Origin: Astropecten irregularis
Lineage: Eukaryota; Echinodermata; Asteroidea; Paxillosida; Astropectinidae
Direction of reading: 5' to 3'
Assembly (NCBI GenBank): GCA_963971285.1
Contig: OZ020246.1
Location: forward strand, 22,055,217-22,119,216
DNA: 64,000 nt
The position numbers and the translations under genes are program-made. The notes beneath the pieces are model-generated. The model worked only from the letters and a program-made list of their open reading frames with translations, was not told the origin of the DNA and ran no database searches. Of this stretch, positions 48,301-57,109 are shown one piece after another (position 1 is the stretch's first letter; the number at the start of each line of letters is the position of its first letter).

Positions 48301-51300
48301 ATTCCCCACTACAGGTACATCTTAACATAATATAATTACCCAGGGTAAGCCCAATGACATTTGTACCCAGGATAAGCCCAATGACATTTTTACACAGGGT
48401 AAGCCCAATTACATTTACCCAGGGTAAGCCCAATTACATTTTTACACAGGGTAAGCCCAATTACATTTTTACACAGGGTAAGCCCAATTACATTTTTACC
48501 CAGGGTAAGCCCAATTACATTTTTTACCCAGGGTAAGCCCAATTACATTTTTACACAGGGGTAAGCCCAAATACATTTTTACCCAGGGTGGGCCAAATTA
48601 CATTTTTACACAGGGTAAGCCCAATTACATTTTTACCTAGGGTAAGCCCAATTACATTTTTACAAAGGGTAAGCCCAATTACATTTTTATCCAGGGTAAG
48701 CCCAATTACATTTTTACCCAGGGTAAGCCCAATTACATTTTTACCCAGGGTGGGCCAAATTACATTTTTACTTAGGGTAAGCCCAATTACATTTTTACCC
48801 AGGGTAAGCCCAATTACATTTTTACCCAGGTCCCAGGGTAAGCCCAATTACATTTTTACCCAGGGTAAGCCCATTAAACATTTTTACCCAGGGTAAGCCC
48901 AATTACATTTTTACCCAGGGTAAGCCCAATTACATTTTTACCCAGGGTGGGCCAAATTAATTGTTTACACAGGGTAAGCCCAATTACATTTTTCCCCAGG
49001 GTAAGCCCAATTACATTTTTCCCCAGGGTAAGCCCAATTACATTTTTCCCCAGGGTAAGCCCAATTACATTTTTACACAGGGTAAGCCCAATTACATTTT
49101 TACACAGGGTAAGCCCAATTACATTTTTACACAGGGTAAGCCCAATTACATTTTTACACAGGGTAAGCCCAATTACATTTTTACCCAGGGTGGGCCAAAT
49201 TAATTGTTTACACAGGGTAAGCCCAATTACATTTTTACCCAGGGTAAGCCCAATTGTACATTTTTACCCAGGTTATGCCCAATTACTTTTGTACCTGAGG
49301 GTTGAACACAATTACCTTTATTTATAACATTTGTAATTTTTCCCCAGGGTAAGCCCAAACTGATAAAACAGATAAAGAATGAAAGATATTATTTACTGAA
49401 AGTGAAAGGCAGATAATCCAGGTGCCACTAAGAAGCAATATTTGTTTCACATTTTGAATTATTTTAGAGACAAACTCACTTTGTGATTTGTAAACTTATA
49501 CTTTCTTTGGTGAAATTTCATGAGGGGACCAATTTCCTTTGCCTGCCTAATATTAAACACATTCTGCTTAAAGATAGTATCATACTTTGGTAAGACACCA
49601 AAACAGAAATGTTCACAGATTTACGTATAACTTACAGGGTATGAAGATGGTGGTGGTAGAAACATACCGTTTACATTTTTCTGCCTGAAATGCTGTATTT
49701 ATCCAGAAATTAGTCAAACAAAGACCAAATTTTTTTTGGATCTTTTAAAAGATCAAAAATAAAAGAGAAAAGACTTACGAAATACTGTGGCCGTTTTTCA
49801 CGATTTTCTCAAAAAGTGGGCACCGTATGGAACTGAAATTTTCACAGATGACTGTGACTGTATCTTCCTTGATATTTGTGCCCATGAATCTGTATTTCTT
49901 TGACAAAAACCAAAGTATACTTTTTGCAGCAAAATGTGTCAAAGGTCAGCATATTATTTCACAAGTTTGCAGGAAATTTGACATTGCTTGCACAAATTAA
50001 AATTACCACGAGTTTGCAATGTTATATGACTTTTTTGCAAAAAGGCTCGGGGTGGTTAGAATTCTTTTGAAAGTGCTCTGGTTAAAAAATTGAAAGTAAA
50101 CACAATAAGCACAGAATCAACCACTAGCATACTAGCCAGTGCGTTAAAAGTAATTTTAACAATGTGTAACATACTTTGTATAAGTTGATTTATTGCAGGT
50201 TGTTTGTTCCTAATTATGCAGATCATACAGATTAGTTTCATTCACATTTGAAGAACAAAGTTGCAAATGTACATTCATATCAGTCATATCTCATGGCAGG
50301 TGGTATAAACATGGGACTTTGTCCCAAATCATATCCCTTCTAAGATCTTGATAGAATACACCACGTGAATACAATATTACTAAAATATTCAGGGCTGCAT
50401 AAGTAGGCCTACATGTGTGCAGCAGTAGGGGCTAATTTCATAGAGCTGCTTAGCACAATAAATTGCTTAGCACAAAAATAGCTTGCCGAATAAAAAAACC
50501 ACCATTGAAAATTCCATTTGATATTCATGGTCAGTGAACAACAGCCAAAGAACAATTGCAAGTGCTACACAACACACGGACATTTGGTTGTTAATCCTGT
50601 TTTTACTATTAAGACAGAAATGTCATGCTTAGCAAATTTTTGTGCTAAGCATTTCTATGAAATTGGCCTCTGGTTAGTGGTTCAGTATATGGATGTTGAC
50701 ATGTACACAGGGGCCATATCGTCTGGTATGACTATGATCACAGTCACTTCATGTCTAAAAACTGACTGAATTTAAAGTCATTAAAAAGTGAACAAAGAAA
50801 AATTTACTGGAGCGGGATTCAAACCGGTGACCTCCTGTACGGTCGCACCAGCCAATTTTTCTTCACTTTTCAATGTCTAATGCATCATGTTTGGATTTCA
50901 AGTGGTCTCTATATCGTAAGTAATAGGCTGAAGGGTTTATTTGATGGTAGTGCTTATTTTGTCTTTTCTCTTTTGTATTGCAGCAGCAAAATTTGTACAA
51001 ACGGCGCCGGCCCATGGAGGAAGGCAACACGTCCCTGACCTGCCCGGTCTGCTCTGAGGAGTTTGAAGACAAACACAGCCTCACTGTACACTTCAGAGAG
51101 CACAACACCATCACCAGCAACGGGACCATGCACTCCTGCAAGCTGTGCGGCAAGAAGCTGAGCTCGACCAGCTCCTTGGATCGCCACATGCTGATTCACT
51201 CCGGAGAGCGACCTCACAGGTGTCCCATCTGCCCCATGTCGTTCACCACCAATGGGAACATGCGCCGTCACGTCCGGACCCACGAGAAGGGCGCCAGCGC

Positions 51301-54300
51301 CAACGGCGGAGGCAGCAATGCAGCAACCTCGGAGGGCGATTACATTGCAGAAGTGCTGTACAGCAAGCAGCGCAAGCGGTTTCCATCCAAACGTCTTCTT
51401 GACTCTGAGAATGCCGAAGGTGAAGCCAGTCCAACCAAGCGCCTCGCCTTGAACGTCAAAGAGAGTCCGACAAAGGTGAGAGGTAAAGAAGAGGAGTTGA
51501 CGTGCCCGATATGTAGTAAGACCTTCTTGTGCCATTATGGCCTGCAGACACACATGGAGCTGCACCCTAACGTGCTCATCAAGTGTGACCAGTGTGAGGC
51601 GACCTTTAAGAACCATCGGGGTCTGCGCATGCATGTCCTGATGTCTCACAAGAAGGCCAGCCCAAGCAAGCCAACCACCACCACCACCACCACCACCACC
51701 TCAGATGTGCCTCTAGGCTTCCAAGACCTTGGCTACGTGGCCGACATCTCCTGCAGTAAGTTTCCCCTTATTGCTCAAGAGTGGTGCGAACGTAATGTCC
51801 GGCGCTGCAACAGCTCCGTACACCGGTTCATCTGCCAACTATGCAACAAGGCATTCCCATGCTCCAGTGCTCTTGACCTACACAAGAAGAAGAATCACGG
51901 TTCCAAAGCTGACGTCGCAATTAGCCTAATAAAGGAGAATGGTGATATCCAGAATAATGCCAAAGATTATCGAACCAATGCTGCAGATCCCAAAAAGAAT
52001 AGCAAAGAGAGTTACTACAATCAGCTCCGACAAACATTCCCCACACAGGCACAGTTTATGGCCACCCTACTCCTCAAACCAAACACCTCCCCGAAGGGAG
52101 AGGGGAAACCTGTCAACCCACAGGTGCCGTCAGTGCAACTAAAAGCCCCATCCCAGAGCAAGGCCCTCTCTTCTAACAAGATCTCAGACGAAGCCGACGC
52201 AGAGAGAGATTTTGCAGATGTTGGCAAGATTCTAACCCTAACCACTTCAGCATCCAGCAATCCCCTGTTGATGCTGAAACATCTTAGCCGTGGTGTGAAG
52301 CAGTCGCCAGTTAAAGCTGCTGCACTTGCGTCTACCTCACTCTCTCCAGTATTAAAGGCCAAGAACAAAGTAAGCAGCATGTCATCCACTAAACCCCCGC
52401 CTGCCCACTCTCATTTCCCCGGTCAGTACAAGGCCCACATCCGACAGGCAGACCACGAACCAAGATCAGCAGACACTGCAACCGAGATGCATGTCCCGAC
52501 AGAGGTCGCTCAAGACGAATGCAAGATTGACCAGGCAGCCAGTTCATGCGAAGAAAGCCTGTCTGACTTGGGAGCAGACTCCGATCCGACGCCAACAGAG
52601 AAACCAGAGGAGGCACCAGGTAATGAGAAAGACAACAAGAAGTCCAGCAAGTACACCTGCAAATACTGCCAGGACACCTTCATCCAGTACAGCTCCTTGA
52701 AGATTCACCTTCGTACTCACATGGGGCTGACACCATTCAAGTGCCTGCTATGTGACTACTCCAGTGCAGACAAGAGCACCCTTGTCAGACACATGAGAAC
52801 CCACAGTGGGGAACGGCCGTACTCCTGCAAAATGTGCGACTTTCCTTTCACAACGAAGGCAAACTGCGAGCGTCACATCAAGAAACGTCACGGGAAGGAG
52901 TCCAAGCTTGATATAGAAATGAGTATCATTCACAATTCGGCAGGCAGTGTTATCGGCGATTCTTCCTCTGGCAAGTTTCGTACTCCAGACACGTACTGCA
53001 AACTATGCAACCGGGAATTCAGGTTCTTTAGAGATCTACAGAATCATCTGAAGGTTCACCAGAGAACACCCAGTAAGCCCTTCTGTTGTCTCAAGTGCCA
53101 AACGGGTTTCAGTTCGAAGAACAATTGCTCCCGTCACATCATCAAGTGCCACCCAGAAGTCACCAAGGATGACGTCGATAACTACATGATGGTGAAACAG
53201 ATAGAAGTACAAGACATAGTCCAGACTATGGCCAATTCCTTTGCCAGTAACGGAGAGCAACTTTCACCCATTGACTTCAGCAAGAAGTCAAGTTTCATAT
53301 TATCTGACAGTGACCTGAGTGACCAGTCATGGCTCAGCGCCTACACCTTGCCCAATCTTACTGACCTCGATGCACCGATAGACCTAAGCCTGCCCAAAGA
53401 CAAGTGCTCCTCTTTCCTGGCCCCGGTGGAAAGCAAAATGGGTCGACTGCGATTCAAGAGGGTGTATCACAAGTTCTACAGCAAGTCGATGGATGCCTTG
53501 GTTTGCCCTCATTGCAGCAAGTCCTTCTCAAGAGGTTCAGTCTTCAAGGATCACATCAGGTCCCACACCACCGAGCGTCCAAACCGCTGCTACTACTGCA
53601 AAGCTGCATTCACCATGAAGGACAGCCTGGACAAGCACATTGAGCGCCGGCACAGTGACGAGTCCAAAAGTGAATCTCCTGCTCAGTCATTCATTCCCAA
53701 GATTGCCACACCGATGCAGTTCAAGTTGATGTCTCGGTCAAGCCAGGGCCTGAGGGTTCGAATTGCCTTAGAGAAAACTGAAGACACTGACGAGAAGTCT
53801 GAAGATGACGAACCTGCTTCTGCGAATCAAGCCACTCGTCTGCAATCTCCAGGAAGTAGCTTTGGTTCAGATGCCAGCGGAGAACTAGCCAGCGTCTCTA
53901 AAATTCTAGCAGCAAGTAGCAACAACTTTCAAGTCTGTTTCCCACAAACAAACACTCAGGGAAAACAGGACATAGACGGTGAACGCGAAGTCGGTGATAA
54001 TGAGAAGAAGCTGTCTGTCAAACAGGAGGTAACTGCTCCCGTAAGTCCAACTGAGAATGATGCTGAGGAGTCTGAATGGGTCCAGCCGGATGTTCCAGAT
54101 CTTGACATAGCAGAGGAGTATGACTTGGTCATTGATGAATCCCTTGCAACTTCCTCTGAGGTAGGAGATAATTACGAGCCAAACAAGACAAAAGAACGTA
54201 CCACAGAGCGAGACAGATCCAATCTACCCACCAAGGAGATGTGTCCTTACTGTGACCGCAAGTTCCCTTGGATCAGTTCACTGCGCCGTCACATTCTGAC

Positions 54301-55849
54301 ACACACCGGGCTCAAGCCTTTCCAGTGTCCACAGTGCAACAGCAGCTTCTCAACCAAGTCCAACTGTGAACGGCACATCGTGCGCAGGCATTGTCTGAAT
54401 GTTAGTCCTGGATCGAAGGTTCCTGAATATCCATTCACATGCCTAGAAGGATGCTCAGACTGTGCCTACTCCACAAAGCTGAAGCTGATGAAGCACTACG
54501 AAGTCCACCACATTGGCATACCTTTCCCCGAATGCTACAAGAATGAGGTGAAGAAGTTGCCAGCGTCTGTCATCAGGAATGCCCTGGCTAAGCGAGCCAA
54601 CAAACTTGGATCCTCACGGTCGTTCAGGGGCTCAGAGTTCAGGAGCAGAGTCGGCATGTCAGGCGTCACTCTGAAACTCACTCGGCACAAGCAGTTGCTT
54701 AAGAGGAGGCACTCATCACTTGATGAGAAGCCTCTTGCCCTTATCAAGGGTAGGTCACTGTCATCCTCTGATACCGATGGTAAGTCCCATGAGCACCGCT
54801 CCAAGAGGAGACATGTCATATCCCTCAAAGGAAAACCATTTCCTATAGTTTTGAAGAAGAAGAAAAAGAAGTTTCTCTCGTCAATGGTGAATGGAGATGG
54901 CGTGGTCCGTGCCTCTGCAGATCCAGTGAGTAATCATGACGTCAATCTTATCACCGAGAGCCTGGGATATGTCACTGGTGAGGTCAGCACACAGCCCGTT
55001 GTCCACAAGAGCAAGTCCAAACGAAGGCATGCCCGCCACTGTTGCAGCCAGTGCTGCAAGCGATTCAAAAGTGCAACCACACTGAAGCGTCACTACCGAG
55101 TCCACACGCTTGAGCATCCATTCCGCTGCTCTGACTGCACAGCTAGTTTCACAACCAAGTTCAACTGTCAGCGTCACATGCTGAAACTTCACGGCAAGAG
55201 TAAGGAGGAGACACTTCCTCTCATGGAGAAGCAGAGAGTCGACAGAACCAACTTGTTGTCCTCAGTGCAAGACCAGGATAATCTTAAAGAAGACCCAGCA
55301 TCCGGACAGAACGAGAGCGACTCCGATGCAGAATCTTCCAGCGTGCAGCAGGATATTCCAAACGGCTTCCCCGATCAAGATTCACCAGACAGCAGCAGCA
55401 AAGGTTCCAATGCAAGACGTGTAGGAGGATTGACTACTGAGGAGAACTCAAGCGACAAGATCAGTGAGGATGCTGATGAGGTAGGCGAAGAGGATGAAGA
55501 CGATGGCATCTTGGAAGATGATGATGACTCTGGAGAAGAACAAGAGATGGAACTTGGCGAAGACATCATGAACTCAGATCCTGAGGAGACCAATGACAAT
55601 GGTCTGGATTTTGAATCCAATTGGGATCTGGATTCTGGTGACCAGCCCTCAGATGATCCCTATATTGCTTCAGAGCGTCGCGACTGCTCCGTAGCAATGC
55701 CCCGTGGCCGTGGCCGAGATGTCTTCGTGTCGGGACAAGCGGACAATTCAGACATGATCCAGAACCTTCTTGGGATACAGGATTCGTCAGTTCTCGATCA
55801 GATGTTGGATTCTGCAGATTCGGCCGCCAAAATCCTTGGCATGAAATGA
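27340..55849 (+). CDS. RREB1: RREB1: RAS-responsive element-binding protein 1 (hindsight/pebbled orthologue), 3 coding exons
   Basis: RREB1 is a nuclear C2H2 zinc-finger factor that binds RAS-responsive elements and acts downstream of RAS/EGFR, often as a repressor with CtBP. Coding exons are 27340-27379, 46589-47667 and 50984-55849: 5985 nt and 1994 residues (human about 1690-1740). Phases agree: exon 1 leaves one base (G), exon 2 starts AG (together Glu14), and exon 2 to exon 3 joins in phase 0. Orthology is clear from finger order and from RREB1-specific sequence: LSSTSSLDRHMLIHSGERP, SFTTNGNMRRHVRTHEK, GFQDLGY..SCSKFPLIAQEWC and PIDLSLPK. About 18 fingers are visible in groups. The link from exon 1 to exon 2 rests on phase, donor/acceptor quality and the MPRRKQ start; extra exons in the 19.2-kb intron are possible. 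Confidence 0.93.
28995..29096. mobile_element. Short internal-deletion derivative of the A/B MITEs (RREB1 intron 1)
   Basis: TTAA, AGGTATTAACTATATAAGG.. and ..AGGAACATTACCT, TTAA: both ends present but only about 100 bp long, keeping the module CAGGGTATAAAGATGGCGATGG. Confidence 0.65.
30051..30165. repeat. Palindromic GATCCTGCTAGGAT..CAGGCCCTCC element
   Basis: GGAGTAAGGAGGGCCTGATG..CCTAGCAGGATC is mirrored by GGTCCTGCTAGGATTGAAAC..CATCAGGCCCTCC. Single-arm relatives occur at about 180-300, 6293-6415, 10440-10530, 32105-32165, 35798-35858 and 44335-44460, some with a downstream module TTTCAGGTCATTTT..GCAGCAGTT. Confidence 0.8.
32687..32709. repeat. (AAT)n microsatellite
   Basis: About seven AAT/ATA units in a row in RREB1 intron 1. 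Confidence 0.9.
32712..32892. mobile_element. CAGGGATG-end MITE, copy 1 (RREB1 intron 1)
   Basis: AACAGGGATGTGCGACTTTAGA at the left. TTTTTTGTACACCTGCTCTG TACAAAAGTATAGGAAC inside is shared with copies at 36075 and, inverted, near 12470-12515. Confidence 0.6.
32979..33433. mobile_element. Two GGGGCCAATTTCAT-end MITEs in tandem (RREB1 intron 1)
   Basis: Copy 1 runs about 32979-33183 and copy 2 about 33186-33433. Each ends with the inverted pair (GG)GGCCAATTTCATAGAGC / GCTCTATGAAATTGGCCCC. They are separated by only a few bases. Confidence 0.83.
34262..34616. mobile_element. TTAA MITE family A, right tip decayed (RREB1 intron 1)
   Basis: TTAA 34258-34261 then AGGTAATATCATACTTTGGT. The right end reads ACCAAAGTACGATAGTATTC, without an intact CCT-TTAA. 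Confidence 0.8.
34913..35245. mobile_element. TTAA MITE family B, copy 6, right end lost (RREB1 intron 1)
   Basis: Starts GGTGTAATACATGATTGGTA and carries the family interior (CATTTCAGGCGGAAATG, CTGTGAACATCTGTG), but the terminal ACCAATC..CCT is missing. Confidence 0.7.
36075..36247. mobile_element. CAGGGATG-end MITE, copy 2 (RREB1 intron 1)
   Basis: CAGGGATGTGAATCTCAGAT at the left and GCCACTCACATCCCT at the right are inverted ends. Interior matches copy 1. Confidence 0.72.
37937..38066. mobile_element. Palindromic MITE with alternating purine-pyrimidine core (RREB1 intron 1)
   Basis: AATGGGAGAC..GAGAACCGGTCTTCA mirrored by TGAAGACCGGTTCTC..GTCTCCCATT. The core is rich in GCGCACGCGCACGC and GCATGCGCGTGCGC, so it combines cruciform and Z-DNA potential. 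Confidence 0.9.
38662..38967. mobile_element. TTAA MITE family A, shorter copy (RREB1 intron 1)
   Basis: TTAA at 38658-38661 and 38968-38971. Left AGGTAATATCATACTTTGGT; right ACCAAAGTATGATACTACCT. Opposite interior orientation to the 45-kb copy and about 55 bp shorter. Confidence 0.9.
40295..40334. repeat. 40-bp perfect hairpin (RREB1 intron 1)
   Basis: ATCTTGAAAAAAAGCAATT, a 2-base TT spacer, then AATTGCTTTTTTTCAAGAT: 19-bp perfect arms. No related copy was seen in the window. Confidence 0.93.
45212..45574. mobile_element. TTAA MITE family A (RREB1 intron 1, 3' part)
   Basis: TTAA at 45208-45211 and 45575-45578. Left AGGTAGTATCATACTTTGGT; right CCAAAGTATGGTACTACATGTACCT with a small insertion near the tip. 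Confidence 0.9.
46589..47667 (+). CDS. RREB1: RREB1 coding exon 2: long disordered N-terminal region
   Basis: The acceptor is preceded by TTTCATCTCATTATCTATGCAG and the donor is AAAG|GTAAGG. It encodes residues 14-373, with no zinc finger. Composition is Ser/Pro/Gly/Asp/Glu-rich with a basic segment at about residues 88-125 (RRTQRKNAAQRYK.. to SERRR) and PLNLA at 222-226, a possible CtBP-like motif. A GAT/ATG run encodes five consecutive Met. GC is much higher than in the flanking introns, and the frame stays open over 1 kb. I recognise no homologue of this segment in vertebrate RREB1, where the N-terminus is short. Confidence 0.88.
48130..48275 (+). mobile_element. tRNA-like SINE, copy 4, best preserved (RREB1 intron 2)
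   Basis: GGCTGGATGGCTCAGGTGGTAGAGCG and CGCCGGTTCGAATC, closing with CTCCAGTCAATTTT. The 7-bp acceptor-like stem, D arm, a CCTG/CAGG anticodon-like stem and B box are all visible. It is not a functional tRNA because the anticodon loop is too long. Confidence 0.85.
48333..49350. repeat. 27-bp minisatellite, about 35 units (RREB1 intron 2)
   Basis: Unit: ACAGGGTAAGCCCAATTACA plus TTTTTAC. As 27 is a multiple of three, both strands stay open and give spurious repeat proteins. Variant units with GGGTGGGCCAAATTA occur near 48588, 48750, 48948 and 49190. The last two share the following TAATTGTTTAC, showing a higher-order duplication of about 240 bp. Confidence 0.96.
49572..49920. mobile_element. 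TTAA MITE family A, right tip lost (RREB1 intron 2)
   Basis: TTAA 49568-49571 then AGATAGTATCATACTTTGGT. The interior is intact, including GATCTTTTAAAAGATC. The right end stops at CCAAAGTATA without CCT-TTAA. Confidence 0.82.
50428..50668. mobile_element. GGGGCCAATTTCAT-end MITE (RREB1 intron 2)
   Basis: Left GGGGCTAATTTCATAGAGCT, right TTTCTATGAAATTGGCC, interior TGATATTCATGGTCAGTGAA. Confidence 0.8.
50783..50876. mobile_element. Second SINE-half fold-back, shorter (RREB1 intron 2)
   Basis: AAAGTGAACAAAGAAAAATTTAC..GGATTCAAACCGGTGACC then CGCACCAGCCAATTTTTCTTCACTTTT. Same head-to-head layout as at 23393; it lies about 100 bp before the RREB1 exon 3 acceptor. Confidence 0.7.
50984..55849 (+). 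CDS. RREB1: RREB1 coding exon 3: all zinc fingers, CtBP motifs, acidic tail
   Basis: One 4866-nt exon encodes residues 374-1994. Fingers (first Cys to last His): 393-413, 425-445, 453-473, 547-567, 574-595, 657-678, 932-952, 960-980, 988-1009, 1045-1065, 1075-1096, 1214-1234, 1242-1263, 1460-1480, 1488-1509, a degenerate one near 1530-1555, 1727-1747 and 1755-1776. The RREB1-specific block at 618-655 precedes finger 6. PIDFS (1135-1139) and PIDLS (1171-1175) match CtBP-binding PxDLS motifs; human has the equivalent PIDLSIPK. A run of nine Thr (ACC repeats) lies at 51674-51700. An acidic Glu/Asp stretch lies at about 1867-1900. The stop is TGA at 55847-55849. The acceptor is tandem CAGCAG at 50981-50986; using the second CAG drops one Gln. 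Confidence 0.97.
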   Translation, partial: QQNLYKRRRPMEEGNTSLTCPVCSEEFEDKHSLTVHFREHNTITSNGTMHSCKLCGKKLSSTSSLDRHMLIHSGERPHRCPICPMSFTTNGNMRRHVRTHEKGASANGGGSNAATSEGDYIAEVLYSKQRKRFPSKRLLDSENAEGEASPTKRLALNVKESPTKVRGKEEELTCPICSKTFLCHYGLQTHMELHPNVLIKCDQCEATFKNHRGLRMHVLMSHKKASPSKPTTTTTTTTTSDVPLGFQDLGYVADISCSKFPLIAQEWCERNVRRCNSSVHRFICQLCNKAFPCSSALDLHKKKNHGSKADVAISLIKENGDIQNNAKDYRTNAADPKKNSKESYYNQLRQTFPTQAQFMATLLLKPNTSPKGEGKPVNPQVPSVQLKAPSQSKALSSNKISDEADAERDFADVGKILTLTTSASSNPLLMLKHLSRGVKQSPVKAAALASTSLSPVLKAKNKVSSMSSTKPPPAHSHFPGQYKAHIRQADHEPRSADTATEMHVPTEVAQDECKIDQAASSCEESLSDLGADSDPTPTEKPEEAPGNEKDNKKSSKYTCKYCQDTFIQYSSLKIHLRTHMGLTPFKCLLCDYSSADKSTLVRHMRTHSGERPYSCKMCDFPFTTKANCERHIKKRHGKESKLDIEMSIIHNSAGSVIGDSSSGKFRTPDTYCKLCNREFRFFRDLQNHLKVHQRTPSKPFCCLKCQTGFSSKNNCSRHIIKCHPEVTKDDVDNYMMVKQIEVQDIVQTMANSFASNGEQLSPIDFSKKSSFILSDSDLSDQSWLSAYTLPNLTDLDAPIDLSLPKDKCSSFLAPVESKMGRLRFKRVYHKFYSKSMDALVCPHCSKSFSRGSVFKDHIRSHTTERPNRCYYCKAAFTMKDSLDKHIERRHSDESKSESPAQSFIPKIATPMQFKLMSRSSQGLRVRIALEKTEDTDEKSEDDEPASANQATRLQSPGSSFGSDASGELASVSKILAASSNNFQVCFPQTNTQGKQDIDGEREVGDNEKKLSVKQEVTAPVSPTENDAEESEWVQPDVPDLDIAEEYDLVIDESLATSSEVGDNYEPNKTKERTTERDRSNLPTKEMCPYCDRKFPWISSLRRHILTHTGLKPFQCPQCNSSFSTKSNCERHIVRRHCLNVSPGSKVPEYPFTCLEGCSDCAYSTKLKLMKHYEVHHIGIPFPECYKNEVKKLPASVIRNALAKRANKLGSSRSFRGSEFRSRVGMSGVTLKLTRHKQLLKRRHSSLDEKPLALIKGRSLSSSDTDGKSHEHRSKRRHVISLKGKPFPIVLKKKKKKFLSSMVNGDGVVRASADPVSNHDVNLITESLGYVTGEVSTQPVVHKSKSKRRHARHCCSQCCKRFKSATTLKRHYRVHTLEHPFRCSDCTASFTTKFNCQRHMLKLHGKSKEETLPLMEKQRVDRTNLLSSVQDQDNLKEDPASGQNESDSDAESSSVQQDIPNGFPDQDSPDSSSKGSNARRVGGLTTEENSSDKISEDADEVGEEDEDDGILEDDDDSGEEQEMELGEDIMNSDPEETNDNGLDFESNWDLDSGDQPSDDPYIASERRDCSVAMPRGRGRDVFVSGQADNSDMIQNLLGIQDSSVLDQMLDSADSAAKILGMK

Positions 55850-56014
55850 ATCATGGTAACATTGGCTTGACTCAACTGGAGAGAACAGTCAATCCCTGAG
55901 TCACTGAAATATCACAGAGATATTAATTCGTAACCATGTGTAGAAATTCTTGGGAGAATTCTTCAACTGTTCGGTCTTCCTTTTCAGCTGCTAGGCTGAA
56001 GTCAGTGCCTTAAG

Positions 56015-56020
56015 AATAAA
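56015..56020 (+). terminator. Candidate proximal polyadenylation signal of RREB1
   Basis: AATAAA 166 bases after the stop codon. Real use is uncertain; RREB1 3' UTRs are usually longer. Confidence 0.35.
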
Positions 56021-57109
56021 CCTGACACAAGCATTAACATCCATTTGTCTTCTTCGACTTCCAAAATGCTGTTCCAGCACATTCCAGTATTCTCTGTGCA
56101 ATGACACCGCTGCAGTGAACATTTCTTTGTGGATGCTACAATACTGCAAACATTGTGACAAGCGAGACTCCTGATTATTCCTCTTTTGGTGCTTCCTTAT
56201 GACATCTTCCCCTTAAAAACTTTTGTTAAAGGGAAGTAGTTAGCCATTTTGTTTATTTGTCTGATGTTTCTTTTGGAATTTCACCAAATTGTGAGAAATT
56301 TATATCCAAACGAATATGTGAAAGTTCTGGATGAAACAAATTCAGAGACATTTATGAAAAGCCTTCCTTAGAGTAAAGTAGCAATATGGCCATTTGGTTT
56401 GCCTCTGATAAGCTGATCCATAGGAAATATGCAACATTTTTCCCCTTGTATATTTCTTTTGTTGTCAAGGATATTTTACCAGTGAAGAGGCTGTTATATA
56501 TCCATGTGAAATCATTCTTCCAATGGTGTATTTATAGTATAACCATACACGTCTTCCATTCTTAAATATAAACACAAATATTGATTTGTAGTAAACATGC
56601 AACGTACGTGCTATATATTTCTAATTGCTGATGTCTTCCACAATAATGAATGATGACCAATTAAGTCTTTTAAAACTCCATAGCTCATTAGCCATTGAGA
56701 GTATTGTACATCCAAAATGAAGCCATCCGAAACCATCACATTAACCACATTTGATACGTCATATTGGGACATAAGGATATTTTTGTAAACACATTCTTTA
56801 TACTTATTCATAAAACGTTAATAATGGCTCTGGATGATAGGACAACTTGTGGAATGTTTGTCTTATATACCTTTGTATATACCTTTACAAAGTGTGAGTG
56901 CCAGTTGGTGATGGTGCTGGCTTCAGCTTGATAAGCTGATGAGCTATCCCATCTTTATGTTGTTATTATTTAGATATCATTGTAATTGTTGCACTGTAAA
57001 TTATGGGCTACCAGAACATGGTTGTTTGTGCTCATCTATGTCGTGAATCCACTTATTTGCACATAAATGCATTCACATTGCCTTACACTAACCACCACTG
57101 CAGAACTGG

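Noticed and set aside
48354..49327. Long open frames on both strands encoding repeats of TQGKPNYIF and GKNVIGLTL
   Set aside because: They are produced by a 27-bp (multiple of three) minisatellite inside an intron; the frame stays open in several phases and codon use is just the repeat.
50954..51649. 231-codon open frame on the minus strand opposite RREB1 exon 3
   Set aside because: Antisense shadow of the GC-rich zinc-finger coding sequence; no domain and the plus strand is clearly coding.
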